A DNA stretch of 64,000 nt from Bacteroides sp. (GCA_021201335.1 JAJQFD010000042.1:186001-250000); one strand, 5' to 3'. Shown: positions 35,987-45,349, counted from the first letter of the stretch. The notes: generated by a model not told the origin, from the letters alone. Program-made: numbers and translations.

Positions 35987-37570
35987 ATGAAAACAAAGAC
36001 TATATATATCTACTATTCTATTATTTTCTTTGCTCTGCTAACTTCTTGCCAAACAGGAGATATAGAGAACAAATTACTTTTGCAGGCTGATTCCTTACTG
36101 GAAGTCCGCCCGGATAGTGCGTTAGTATTCTTAAACAAGATTCCAGTATCTGAGCTACCCACTGAAAAAGAACGGGCGGAGTATGCTTTACTACTTACAC
36201 AAGCCAAAGACGATAATCATATAGTACAAACACATGACTCTTTAATTAAAAGCGCTGTTCAATATTTCCAAAAAAACCGGAATAAGAAGAGAAAACGACA
36301 AGCCTATTACTATTTAGGTATTGTGCATCGGGATATGGAACAAACCACGAGTGCAATCATCTCTTTTCAGGAGGCCCTCAAGATTACTGATAAAGAAGAC
36401 AGGTTAACGGCCCTTATCTACAATAATCTATCTTCCCTGTATCAGGAACAAAGTTTTTATGACAAAGCCATTCAAGCAGCACATAAAGCTTATATCATAA
36501 GCCAGAAACTGGATAATAAACACGACATGGCTTATTTTCTACGAACTCTCGGATTGGCTTCCCGATTCGCCAACCAGCCCGATAGCGCACTCCACTATTA
36601 TAAAGATGCTTTAAAGTGGATACAAACAACCCTAGACAGAAAGTTGGAATCGTTTATCTTGTCAGACATAGCCCACGTTTACGAACAGAAGGGGGAATTG
36701 GATTCGGCTTATCACTATATCAACAAATCCATGCAGATAGCTCCGGAGAAAGAGATTTTAGCGTCCATCTTCTTTGTCACCGGGAAAGTTTTTCACCGGT
36801 TGGGACAGATTGATTCTGCCCGCAATTACCTCAGTTTATCCCTCGACGACGCCAACATACATACCCGTGCCGCCAGTCGGTTGGAGTTGAGTGCCCTTGA
36901 AGAAAAGTCAGGCAACATCGGAAAGGCATTTAAATACAGCCAGGAATATCTTTCATTAAAAGATTCGATTGATTCGAATATGAAAAGGAGGGAAACCGCT
37001 ATCTTAATCAATGAGCATGAGATAAGAACGGAAGCTCAGAGAATTGCCGTCTTTACCATGAAGCAAACGGCCATGATTATAGCAGGAATTGGCATATTGT
37101 TAATATTAGCCATACACTTTATCCGAAAATATAGAAAGGAACGACTATTTATCAAATATTCCTCCTCTGCCGATCCGGTGCAGGCCTTACCTACTGTTTT
37201 AGATACCAAAGATAAAAAGCTTCAGTCTTCTTTGGCTGCTTTACACAATAGTCCCTCCTATGCTATCTTAGAGAAAGTACGTAAAAACGAGAAGAGAGAC
37301 ATCCATCTTCCGGCAGAAGAAAGAGAAGAGTTGAAAGAAACTGTGTTAAATTCCTTTTCAGATATTATCGCTCAGCTAAAACGTCATTACCCGAAACTTA
37401 CCCCGGATGAAGTCTATTGCTGCGTATTATATATCATAGGCTGCAACTCTAACCAGATAAGAATCATCATGTGTATTGAAAGCGGTGCGTTGAGAGTAAA
37501 GCGCGCCCGTATCCGAAAGAAAATTGATCCGGCTATTTACGATCTTATATTCTCCGATAAACAACTGTAA
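35987..37570 (+). CDS. TPR-repeat lipoprotein with transmembrane helix and C-terminal HTH-like domain
   Basis: A 527-residue membrane regulator common in Bacteroidales. Layout: signal peptide with lipobox LLTSC (Cys21), about seven TPR repeats (about 40-320; e.g. AYYYLGIVHRDMEQTTSAI), a transmembrane helix (about 362-380), coiled linker, and a C-terminal helical domain with a LuxR-like pattern (YPKLTPDEVYCCVLYIIGCN, IRIIMCIESGALRVKRARIR). It probably links a periplasmic protein-interaction domain to DNA binding. Whether the Cys is lipidated or the N-terminal helix acts as an anchor is not clear. Targets unknown. Confidence 0.8.
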   Translation: MKTKTIYIYYSIIFFALLTSCQTGDIENKLLLQADSLLEVRPDSALVFLNKIPVSELPTEKERAEYALLLTQAKDDNHIVQTHDSLIKSAVQYFQKNRNKKRKRQAYYYLGIVHRDMEQTTSAIISFQEALKITDKEDRLTALIYNNLSSLYQEQSFYDKAIQAAHKAYIISQKLDNKHDMAYFLRTLGLASRFANQPDSALHYYKDALKWIQTTLDRKLESFILSDIAHVYEQKGELDSAYHYINKSMQIAPEKEILASIFFVTGKVFHRLGQIDSARNYLSLSLDDANIHTRAASRLELSALEEKSGNIGKAFKYSQEYLSLKDSIDSNMKRRETAILINEHEIRTEAQRIAVFTMKQTAMIIAGIGILLILAIHFIRKYRKERLFIKYSSSADPVQALPTVLDTKDKKLQSSLAALHNSPSYAILEKVRKNEKRDIHLPAEEREELKETVLNSFSDIIAQLKRHYPKLTPDEVYCCVLYIIGCNSNQIRIIMCIESGALRVKRARIRKKIDPAIYDLIFSDKQL

Positions 37571-37894
37571 ACCAACTCATTTACTATCCCTGTAACGCTC
37601 CCGTAACGCTTCCGGAAGAAAGTGTAACACGCACTGAAACGCTCTTTTTTTGGCGAAAAGAGTAGTAATCCTCATCTTTGTTTCACACACATAAAATCAC
37701 ATAAAGTGGTTTAACCCGGATTAAGATTAGAGTACATCAACTAATGCTAGTACTTGTTTATCTGTTCCACATGATCCTAAATACCGATGTTGCAAATTAT
37801 CCAATTTTTGATCCTTAAAAACTCTAATTCTTAATCCGTGGTTATTCCGTATTTCTTCTCAGATTAAACAATCCAAACAGCTTTCCGGTCTTTG
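37571..37894. other. Non-coding stretch after the TPR regulator
   Basis: No coding frame. It contains a short direct repeat (gtaacgctcc/gtaacgcttcc, about 37591-37612) and a weak ctctttt/aaaagag hairpin at about 37640-37660 that may terminate the upstream gene. Confidence 0.5.
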
Positions 37895-37945
37895 TTTCAA
37901 ATACAACCGGTATATAGATTGAGTACAACTGGAATTAAACTCAAG
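37895..37945. repeat. 22-bp tandem repeat (two units), same family as 58121-58205
   Basis: acaacc at 37903 and acaact at 37925 are exactly 22 nt apart, each inside a caaatacaaccggtat / gagtacaactggaatt unit. The same unit and the same 22-nt period occur four times at 58121-58205. Confidence 0.8.
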
Positions 37946-37987
37946 AGGGTGCGTCAAAAGTCCAATCTTTCTTTGGCTTAGTTAAAG

Positions 37988-38404
37988 ATTGTAAGCCAGA
38001 ACCCCGGATGGTGTTAAATGTGAACCAAAGGTCGACGAATTCAAACCCAGTCATGTTCGGAGGATAAAATTCTTTAGCCAGTAAGCCTAAAATCTAAGGT
38101 TGTTAAGAAATCCCGGAGGGATTTGATGTGCATAACCACGGGATTACATCCCGTGGAAACAGATAACCCGATTCCATTCCCACACCCCCGAGAGGGGGTG
38201 AAGAATATAATTAACCCATTTCGTGGCTCACGTGGATTATTCTATATCCTATCCCGTGGGATATTCATCCCACGGTTATGCACATGTAATCCCTACGGGA
38301 TTTCTTAACAAAATTAACGCCTTTAGATCTTCCGAACATGACTGGGTTTGAATTCGTCGACCGTTAGTTCACATTCAAGTCCTCCGGGCGTGCCGACTTA
38401 CAAT
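37988..38404. repeat. Large inverted-repeat element (MITE-like)
   Basis: Two arms of roughly 170-180 nt face each other. The best segment is a perfect 32-bp inverted repeat, 38030-38061 against 38331-38362 (starting ggtcgacgaattcaaaccca). Similarity extends outward to attgtaag at 37988 and its complement near 38404, and inward through aaatcccggagggattt and tgcataacc. The centre holds extra palindromes: ccacgggat/atcccgtgg, caccccc/gggggtg and cccgtggg/cccacgg. No transposase frame inside. It looks like a non-autonomous mobile element or a structured RNA gene. Confidence 0.85.
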
Positions 38405-38473
38405 TGACTCACGTCGATATACGATTTCGTATCTTCATCTCATTTGAAATTTACTTTTGTCATACTCTCGTTT

Positions 38474-39997
38474 TTATTCCTGATACATTTCCTGTAGCTT
38501 CAACAATGCTTTGTAAACATCTTCTTTGATGCCTTCATGGTCTCTTCTTCCCCAGAAGGAATAAACCCAGACTATCCGGCAATAGTCATCTTCTGGTTTA
38601 TTAAAAACAGTAAGACTTTCTTCGGAGATATAGTCTTTTATCATTCCATAATATTTTTCGTAAAGTTCTCCATACCAACAATCCGGGCAAATATCTTCCT
38701 CTTCACTACTATACATGATCCAATAAATCGCACCAAAACTTTCCGGTTGCGTAGACAAATCGTTATAGGCAACGATTAATTGCTCCACCATCTTATCATA
38801 TCCCCGATCCTTATAAGTTTGAGCGGATATATACTCCTTAATAATATGGCTATAAGAACTAAGAAGCGCTTCAAAAACAATACTCTTTTTATTTTTCCAA
38901 AGCAATCTTACAATACCATCGTAGGCCTTTCCTCCATAACCATTCTTATAGACACGAAAAGGTTGTCGATAAGACAATATATGGTAGGCCAAGTCCGGGA
39001 AAGTGCTATCAAAATGAATATCATCCCTCAGAAAGACGATGGCTGAAGCAATACTATCCGTATCCCCTTTCTCCCGATCTTCGGTGTCATACACCCCAAT
39101 AATCCCATCTCCGATAAAAGAAGGATTGTATGCGTCTTCTCTATCTGGGCTATCCTGATAGGATTCTTCCTCATAATCGTCGACTTCTATTGGCTCTTGC
39201 TCTTGAACTACATATATATCATCTTCCTGGATTCTTTCATCCATGTAGCTTTTTACATGACCTTTATTTCCTATTTCCCTATCATAGACTCGTATCATGT
39301 GTTGATCAAATGTAACCACAGTAAAAAAGAAAAGCCCCGAAAAAGCAATCAATCCAACCAGAGAGGCAATCAACCGGGTATGTTTCCAGATCCACAGAAT
39401 AAGAAATACGGCAATTGATGCTATAATAAAGATGAAGCCCAACAGATTGAATGTTTCCTCCATTCTCACAAAGGCTCCTTTCATTGTATGATTAATATTA
39501 TTCAATACAGGAAAAGACAAGTTAACCGAGAAGAAAAGAATTAAGGAAGCAACCCATGTTCCGTACATCAGGCTTCGACAAATCAAAGATAAAAAGGAGG
39601 TTTTCCCATCTATATTACGTTGTTTTTCAACAGTATCATGCAAGGCCAGCAAAAGCAAGGCTGCTAAAGCCATACCAAGACCATATATGATTATTTCTTT
39701 TGAAGTAGAGTAATATTGATACTGTAATTTATAGGCCAGAAAGGTACCGACCTGTGAAAGGAGCAGTAAAACTACAGCATTGACGATGCCTATTACATCA
39801 TGTCTGAAACAACGGAATCCATTGCTAATCAGCAAGGACAATAAACATCCGGCAACCGGAAAGCTTACAGCTATCATAACAGTTGACATGGCGTCGTCTC
39901 CTTCTAATCTCCAGCCATTCCAATAAGCATACACATACCCGACTATATATAAGAGGGTAATCAATAATAAATAAATGTAGGTGTGTTTTGATTTCAT
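38474..39997 (-). CDS. Polytopic membrane protein with C-terminal paralogous domain (507 aa)
   Basis: Unrecognised family. The N-terminal half has eight predicted transmembrane helices (about 6-245), then an acidic linker (PIEVDDYEEESYQD), then a soluble domain of about 210 residues starting DREDAYNPSFIGDGI. This C-terminal domain (VLSYRQPFRVYKNGYGGKAYDGIVRL-like region, FWGRRDHEGI near the end) is shared with the next gene upstream on the same strand. The two form a tandem paralogous pair with different membrane anchors. No enzymatic motif seen. Confidence 0.75.
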   Translation of the reverse strand: MKSKHTYIYLLLITLLYIVGYVYAYWNGWRLEGDDAMSTVMIAVSFPVAGCLLSLLISNGFRCFRHDVIGIVNAVVLLLLSQVGTFLAYKLQYQYYSTSKEIIIYGLGMALAALLLLALHDTVEKQRNIDGKTSFLSLICRSLMYGTWVASLILFFSVNLSFPVLNNINHTMKGAFVRMEETFNLLGFIFIIASIAVFLILWIWKHTRLIASLVGLIAFSGLFFFTVVTFDQHMIRVYDREIGNKGHVKSYMDERIQEDDIYVVQEQEPIEVDDYEEESYQDSPDREDAYNPSFIGDGIIGVYDTEDREKGDTDSIASAIVFLRDDIHFDSTFPDLAYHILSYRQPFRVYKNGYGGKAYDGIVRLLWKNKKSIVFEALLSSYSHIIKEYISAQTYKDRGYDKMVEQLIVAYNDLSTQPESFGAIYWIMYSSEEEDICPDCWYGELYEKYYGMIKDYISEESLTVFNKPEDDYCRIVWVYSFWGRRDHEGIKEDVYKALLKLQEMYQE

Positions 39998-40024
39998 TTT
40001 CTTAGCTTATGTTTTATCAATTTC

Positions 40025-40942
40025 TTATTCTTCCTCATACATTTCCTGTAGCCTCAACAGTCCCCGGTAAACGTTTTCTTGTATACCTTCTTTTTGTCTT
40101 CTTGCCCAGAAAGAGTATACCCACACTATCCGGGTAAAATCCTCTTCTGGATCATCAAAGGAAGTAAAGCTTTCTTCAGAGATATATTCTTTCATCAGGC
40201 TGTTATAATATCGATAGATATCATATCCTTCGTATTCATCGGTGTCGGCAAGCATGATGCGATAAATGGCATCAAACTTTTCCGGCTGCGAAGAGAGATC
40301 GTCATAGGCTACGATTAATTGCTTTACTATCCTATCATATCCTCTGGAAGTATATATTTCACCCGATATGTATTCCTTCAGAAGAGGACTATAAAGACTC
40401 AATAGTTTATCAAAAAGAATATCTTTTCTGGATTCCCATAATAATCGCACAATACCATCAAAGGCTCTACCACCATAGCCATCTTCATACCTGGATAATG
40501 GCAATCTATAAGACAAGATAGGATATGTATAATGAGGAAAATCACTCTCAAGCACAATTCTATCCCGGAAATAAACCAGAGCTGATGCAATACTATCAGT
40601 ATCACCTTGTTCCTGGTCTTCGGAGTCTGATGTACCCATGTAATAATCTAATCCGATAAAGTGGGGATTGTAGCCATCTGTTCTATCAGAGTAATCTTCC
40701 TCTTCCTGCTCAAGTGGCTCCTCCTTTAGTTTGGGTTCATGTAATTCCGACAGGAAAATATACTCATCTTCCGGAATATCTGCCGGCTTCGGCTTCACAT
40801 TATTGGTAGAATAACCAGGGCTTTTCTTTGGTTCGTTCGGTTCACCCTGGCGTATCCAGTTTTGCTTATAAGCAAATATAAATCCGCCAATAATTAATAG
40901 GATGACTAAAAGTAAATAGATCTTTGTGTTTTTCAATTTCAT
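40025..40942 (-). CDS. Single-anchor paralogue of the adjacent membrane protein (305 aa)
   Basis: One N-terminal transmembrane helix (about 6-24), a Pro/Glu-rich acidic linker (about 35-85), then the same soluble domain as its neighbour (DRTDGYNPHFIGLDY, DTDSIASALVYFRD, YEDGYGGRAFDGIVRLLW, IVWVYSFWARRQKEGIQ). It is located 27 nt upstream of the 507-residue protein in the same direction, so likely co-transcribed. Function unknown; a duplication in which one copy carries a multi-helix membrane domain and the other a single helix. Confidence 0.75.
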   Translation of the reverse strand: MKLKNTKIYLLLVILLIIGGFIFAYKQNWIRQGEPNEPKKSPGYSTNNVKPKPADIPEDEYIFLSELHEPKLKEEPLEQEEEDYSDRTDGYNPHFIGLDYYMGTSDSEDQEQGDTDSIASALVYFRDRIVLESDFPHYTYPILSYRLPLSRYEDGYGGRAFDGIVRLLWESRKDILFDKLLSLYSPLLKEYISGEIYTSRGYDRIVKQLIVAYDDLSSQPEKFDAIYRIMLADTDEYEGYDIYRYYNSLMKEYISEESFTSFDDPEEDFTRIVWVYSFWARRQKEGIQENVYRGLLRLQEMYEEE

Positions 40943-41094
40943 ACATATAGGACTTTAGTTACAGAAAAAGCATTTTCATTCTGCCGGATAATCGTTTAGC
41001 AGGTTTTCTTCAACTTTGTGTTTATCCAATAATTCCATTGTTCCGTTCCGAAGCAAAGGGTTATACTTCTGGTAAAACGTACCAATTATAAAAA

Positions 41095-41126
41095 AGAAGT
41101 AAAACCCTGTCATTAAGTAACAGGGT
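41095..41126 (-). terminator. Terminator of the PASTA-rluD-ddl-acyltransferase operon
   Basis: Stem accctgt/acagggt (41104-41110 with 41120-41126, loop 9 nt) followed on the minus strand by a T-rich run (complement of gaagtaaaa and preceding A run). It is 35 nt past the acyltransferase stop. Confidence 0.75.
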
Positions 41127-41160
41127 GACTAAAAGTAAGCAGTTTTTTAGCTACAGTATA

Positions 41161-42306
41161 TTATTTGGCTGCCAAATGATTCTTTAAAGGGTTGGCATAC
41201 ATTACTAAAAGCTTTTCATATAAGAAAGGAACATCCTTATTTGGAAGCTCAATTTTATCCAGTTGCCCCTGGATATAGGCTTCAAATCGTTCTTTCTCTT
41301 CTCTGCTGTAATGGGAGGAAAACTTCTGCGTGTTCTCCAATAAATCAGCTGCCACATAATCGCCGGGATAAATCCGGTAGTTGCGATGAATATCGAGATC
41401 AATCAGAGTAGATATTTGCTTAAAAAGTTCCGTTTTGGGGAGAGAACGATCCAATTGTTTTAATTCCTCATTCAGTAATCGGGATACCTGGAAGTGTACT
41501 CTTCCTTTATAGCCGAACAAGCCCGTTTCCATGCTTTTCAAATCATCGGCAGTCGTCTTTTTATAGTTGGGATCATCTCTCCTTAACTGAAACTCCTGTG
41601 CTTTCAGGAAATCACACGGGTCATACTCATAAGAAATCGACAAAGGAACAAGATTCATTTCGAGCAACCGATCAATTAAGTCACCTTCACCACCCATGGC
41701 CAACATTTTAAGTACACTCTCTTGTGTACGGTCGTTGGAATCTTTGGCGCGCCCCTCCCGTTGTGCAATCCAGATAGATTGTTCCTTTTCCTGAATTGTG
41801 TAGTGCATATAGCGTGACATCAAGGCCGATGCTTCCAGCATTTGTCTCATGCTAAGTCCGCGCTGTACAATAAAGCTTTTATTAACCCTGACTAGTTTCT
41901 TTATCCAGGGATAGATTAACAGGTTATCACCGATGGCTATTTCTACGGTATCCATTCCTTGATCTACCAATAGGATAGAAAGAAAACCAGAATCCAGTAT
42001 AATATCCCTGTGATTGGAAATATACGTATAGGCTTTCGTCTTATCTTGTAAGGCTGAATGATCCAGCGTTAAACCATCGGTGAAATGGCTAGCCAATTTC
42101 CACATCAGTGGATACATAAACTTCTTCTGAAACTCCAGCTTGGTTTTGGATGATTGTATCCCAGCCTTCATCTGATCCCAATTTATTTCCGGAATAGCTG
42201 CTGTAGCGGCGTGCTGAAAGCCTTGATCAGCAATCAGCTCACTAAATATATCCGAAAGCTCTTCATCGTGATAAGGTCGAATCTCATCAAATTCAGTTGT
42301 TTTCAT
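41161..42306 (-). CDS. Glycerophosphate/lysophosphatidate acyltransferase-like protein
   Basis: A 381-residue PlsC/PlsB-superfamily protein with ISNHRDIILDSGF as motif I and WIAQREGRAKDSND as the phosphate-binding motif III. The aspartate of motif I is one residue further from the His than in the usual HxxxxD. It probably acylates a glycerol-phosphate or other membrane precursor. Start chosen at MKTTEFDEI (42306), which leaves 7 nt after ddl; the longer frame from 42330 overlaps the ddl end. Last gene of the operon. Confidence 0.78.
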   Translation of the reverse strand: MKTTEFDEIRPYHDEELSDIFSELIADQGFQHAATAAIPEINWDQMKAGIQSSKTKLEFQKKFMYPLMWKLASHFTDGLTLDHSALQDKTKAYTYISNHRDIILDSGFLSILLVDQGMDTVEIAIGDNLLIYPWIKKLVRVNKSFIVQRGLSMRQMLEASALMSRYMHYTIQEKEQSIWIAQREGRAKDSNDRTQESVLKMLAMGGEGDLIDRLLEMNLVPLSISYEYDPCDFLKAQEFQLRRDDPNYKKTTADDLKSMETGLFGYKGRVHFQVSRLLNEELKQLDRSLPKTELFKQISTLIDLDIHRNYRIYPGDYVAADLLENTQKFSSHYSREEKERFEAYIQGQLDKIELPNKDVPFLYEKLLVMYANPLKNHLAAK

Positions 42307-42313
42307 AAGCAAA

Positions 42314-43288
42314 TCAGAATTTATCTTCAATGATATCTGTCATAACATCTTTAATATCCAGGCCGGCAGCCTCTACCTGCTGGGGTATAAAACTGGTGAT
42401 GGTCATCCCTGGGGTAGTATTTACTTCCAACAGGTTAATCTTCGTACCTTCCGTGATAATATAATCAATACGTACAATTCCCGAACAACCCAGGATATCA
42501 TAAATAGCGGAAGTAAGTAACTGTACCCTTTCCGTTAATTCATCCGAAATACGGGCCGGGGTGATTTCTTCTGACTGGCCATTGTATTTGGCGTCATAAT
42601 CAAAAAAATCATTGTTAGTAACTACTTCTGTGATAGGAAACACGACTTCATTCTTCTTTGTTTTGTAGCAACCACAGGTAACTTCCGTGCCTTCCATCAA
42701 TGCTTCTATCATGACTTCATCCGCTTCGGAGAAAGCTTTTTCAATGGCAGGCTGTATTTGCTCCCTTGTTTTTACTTTCGATACCCCAAAACTGGAGCCG
42801 CCCAGATTAGGTTTAACAAAACAAGGAAGTCCCACTTTACTGACTACTTCTTCATCAAGTACGTCAAATCCTTTTCGAATCATCATAGATTCGGCTACAC
42901 GAATACCAAACCCCTTCAAGTATTGATTGCAGGTGAATTTATTAAAAGTAAGTGCTGCAGGTAATACACCACAACACGAATAAGGCAACCGAATTAAATC
43001 GAAATATCCCTGCAACAATCCATTTTCACCGGGAGTACCGTGTATGGTAATATAAGCGAAATCAAAGATAACTTTCTGATCTCCTTCCATAAAACTAAAA
43101 TCATTCCGGTCTATCGGAGCCATCTTTCCTTCAGGTAAGCAAACTTCCCATCGAAGACCTTCTATTTCTACAATGTATAGATCATATTTTTCTTTATCTA
43201 TAAAAGAATAGACTCCCTGGGCACTGCGAAGAGAGACCACCAATTCGGACGAATCTCCCCCTGCCACTATAGCAATAGTACGTTTCAT
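42314..43288 (-). CDS. ddl: D-alanine--D-alanine ligase
   Basis: Makes the D-Ala-D-Ala dipeptide for peptidoglycan. The 324 residues follow the ATP-grasp layout: IAIVAGGDSSELVVSLRSAQ, IHGTPGENGLLQGYF, LPCFVKPNLGGSSFGVSKV, ILGCSGIVRIDYIIT and the C-terminal LLEVNTTPGMT. The start overlaps the rluD stop by 4 nt (translational coupling). MurF, its partner enzyme, is encoded at 62952. Confidence 0.96.
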   Translation of the reverse strand: MKRTIAIVAGGDSSELVVSLRSAQGVYSFIDKEKYDLYIVEIEGLRWEVCLPEGKMAPIDRNDFSFMEGDQKVIFDFAYITIHGTPGENGLLQGYFDLIRLPYSCCGVLPAALTFNKFTCNQYLKGFGIRVAESMMIRKGFDVLDEEVVSKVGLPCFVKPNLGGSSFGVSKVKTREQIQPAIEKAFSEADEVMIEALMEGTEVTCGCYKTKKNEVVFPITEVVTNNDFFDYDAKYNGQSEEITPARISDELTERVQLLTSAIYDILGCSGIVRIDYIITEGTKINLLEVNTTPGMTITSFIPQQVEAAGLDIKDVMTDIIEDKF

Positions 43289-44355
43289 TCTAAATCGCGA
43301 TTACATATATAACCTCTCCATTTGTCGACAAGTTGTGTCATATCTTCGGGCATTTCGGATGTAAAGTACATTTCTTCTCCCGTGACGGGATGAGTAAAGC
43401 CCAAAGTCATAGCATGCAGGGCTTGTCTCGGACAAATATTGAAGCAATTGTTGACAAATTGTTTGTATTTACTAAAATGGGTTCCCTTGAGTATTTCATG
43501 ACCGCCATATCGCTCGTCATTGAATAGTACATGGCCGATATGCTTCATGTGAACCCTGATTTGATGAGTACGTCCCGTTTCCAGTATACATTCCACCAAC
43601 GTAACATAACCGATCCTTTCCAGTACACGGTAATGGGTAACTGCATGTTTCCCTATTTCTGGATCTGAGAATACAGCCATCTGCATCCGGTCTTTAGGAT
43701 TGCGGGCAATATTACCGACGATGGTTCCTTCATCGTTTTCCATGATACCCCACACTAATGCACGGTATTTCCGTTTGGTTGTTTTATTGTAAAACTGTAA
43801 GCCTAAACCAGTTTTGGCATCTGGAGTCTTGGCTATTACTAACAGCCCGGATGTATCTTTATCAATGCGATGCACCAGCCCAACCTGCGGATCATTGGCA
43901 TCATAATCCGGATTATCCTTCATATGCCAGGCAATGGCATTGACCAGTGTACCGTTATAATTTCCGTGGCCGGGATGTACGACCAATCCGGCAGGCTTAT
44001 TGATAACCATCAAATAGTCATCTTCATATACTATGTTAAGGGGAATATCTTCGGGAATGATTTCATTTTCATACCTGGGCCGATCCATGACAACGGTAAT
44101 GACATCCAATGGTTTCACCTTATAGTTACTCTTAACTGGTTTTCCATTTGCCATAACACATCCGGCTTCAGCCGCTTTCTGGATGCGGTTGCGCGAAGCA
44201 TTGACTATGCGCTCAAAGAGATACTTGTCTATTCTTACCTGCGATTGGCCTTTGTCAACTACCACCCGAAAGTGTTCATACAACCGGGCCTCATCACCTA
44301 TCGGTTCTACATCGTCAATGTCATTCTCAAGATCGTCGGTATATTCTTCAATCAT
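43285..44355 (-). CDS. rluD: RluD-family 23S rRNA pseudouridine synthase
   Basis: A 356-residue RluA/RluD-family enzyme: an N-terminal S4 domain (RIDKYLFERIVNASRNRIQ), catalytic VHRIDKDTSGLLVIAKT with the active Asp, and LETGRTHQIRVHMKHIGH. RluD acts on helix 69 of 23S rRNA; the exact target is assumed from the family. The N-terminal acidic extension (about 20 residues) is typical for the group. Between a PASTA protein and ddl. Confidence 0.9.
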   Translation of the reverse strand: MIEEYTDDLENDIDDVEPIGDEARLYEHFRVVVDKGQSQVRIDKYLFERIVNASRNRIQKAAEAGCVMANGKPVKSNYKVKPLDVITVVMDRPRYENEIIPEDIPLNIVYEDDYLMVINKPAGLVVHPGHGNYNGTLVNAIAWHMKDNPDYDANDPQVGLVHRIDKDTSGLLVIAKTPDAKTGLGLQFYNKTTKRKYRALVWGIMENDEGTIVGNIARNPKDRMQMAVFSDPEIGKHAVTHYRVLERIGYVTLVECILETGRTHQIRVHMKHIGHVLFNDERYGGHEILKGTHFSKYKQFVNNCFNICPRQALHAMTLGFTHPVTGEEMYFTSEMPEDMTQLVDKWRGYICNRDLE

Positions 44356-44379
44356 CTGCTATGTTAAGAAGTAGGAAGT

Positions 44380-45021
44380 TTAAAACCAAATACGGTCTAC
44401 CTGCACTTCGGGTTCCTGAACCGGAGGAACATAATCTTCTAATGTATCACCTTCCACCTGACTACTAGCGGTTCCATCACCGATAACAAGGGTTAATGTA
44501 GCTTCCAATGGAACTTTTTCTCCCACATGAAGCATCTGTCCTCTATATTTCACACCATATACCCAGTCTGTTTCACCTGTTATCTTTTCAGGAGCCGTTA
44601 ACTTAAAGCCTGCGGCAAGCATACGTGCTTCTGCCTGACGATATGAACTGTTATCAGCCACATCAGGTACTTCTATCATAGGAACGCTACGGGTATTAAC
44701 AGTTAGATAAATGATTCGTCCTTCTTTTACTTTATTGCCACTGGGAGGTATCTGATCCAGTATGGCACCGGGCTTTTTATCTTTCACATACGTAGAATCA
44801 GTTACCATACCCTGCAAGCCATGTTCAGCAAACAAGGAATTCGCAGACTTCACATCCATACCCTGCACGTCTGGCACTGTAATAGCCTGTCCGTGGCGGG
44901 TATATGAATCCATCCATTTAAATACTATAAATATGATTATTGCCACTGTAGCTATCATAGCTACAATGTTTATCCAGAATACTTTATTAGTTAGAAAAGA
45001 AAAAAAACTTTTAAAGGCCAT
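44380..45021 (-). CDS. Single-pass PASTA-domain protein
   Basis: A 213-residue protein with one transmembrane helix (about 10-33) followed by periplasmic PASTA repeats: VPDVQGMDVKSANSLFAEHG, VPDVADNSSYRQAEARMLAA and a third partial one with YRGQMLHVGEKVPLEATLTL. It has no kinase domain, unlike Gram-positive PASTA proteins; kinase-less forms are normal in Bacteroidetes. Start MAFKSFFSF is preferred over the ATG at 45051, which adds ten polar residues. First gene of an operon with rluD and ddl, pointing to cell-wall sensing. Confidence 0.88.
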   Translation of the reverse strand: MAFKSFFSFLTNKVFWINIVAMIATVAIIIFIVFKWMDSYTRHGQAITVPDVQGMDVKSANSLFAEHGLQGMVTDSTYVKDKKPGAILDQIPPSGNKVKEGRIIYLTVNTRSVPMIEVPDVADNSSYRQAEARMLAAGFKLTAPEKITGETDWVYGVKYRGQMLHVGEKVPLEATLTLVIGDGTASSQVEGDTLEDYVPPVQEPEVQVDRIWF

Positions 45022-45061
45022 ATAACCGTCATTATAATGATTACGGTTCAAAGATATACAT

Positions 45062-45109
45062 AAAAAAACAAAAGAAGTGAAGGTTCAATCAAAAAACCTC
45101 CACTTCCTT
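45062..45109 (-). terminator. Terminator of rpmH
   Basis: A 15-bp stem with two mismatches (45071-45085 with 45095-45109, 9-nt loop), followed on the minus strand by a T-rich tail (complement of aaaaaaacaaaa). It is 39 nt past the rpmH stop. Confidence 0.75.
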
Positions 45110-45147
45110 GTATTTTGCTTCAGACAATTTGTCTGGATTCAAAAAAA

Positions 45148-45303
45148 TTATCTTCCGTTGTATTCGTCAGAAACAGTTAATTTTTTTCTGCCTTTAGCAC
45201 GACGGGCAGCCAATACTCTGCGACCATTGGCACTCGACATTCTTTCACGGAAACCGTGCTTGTTCTTTCTCTTTCTGTTAGAGGGTTGAAATGTTCTTTT
45301 CAT
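45148..45303 (-). CDS. rpmH: 50S ribosomal protein L34
   Basis: A 51-residue, strongly basic protein matching L34 from end to end: [20 protein letters not shown], then the conserved [20 protein letters not shown] and a short Bacteroidetes tail ([10 protein letters not shown]). It is shorter than common ORF cut-offs and easily missed. Own promoter and terminator; divergent from efp. Confidence 0.97.
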   Translation of the reverse strand: MKRTFQPSNRKRKNKHGFRERMSSANGRRVLAARRAKGRKKLTVSDEYNGR

Positions 45304-45349
45304 TACAGTATATTGTTTACGTTATTATTATCGGTACGGAATTGGGTTG

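Noticed and set aside
38123-38308. 61-codon frame inside the inverted-repeat element
   Set aside because: It lies across the palindromic centre and its sequence simply follows the repeats; no protein-like pattern.
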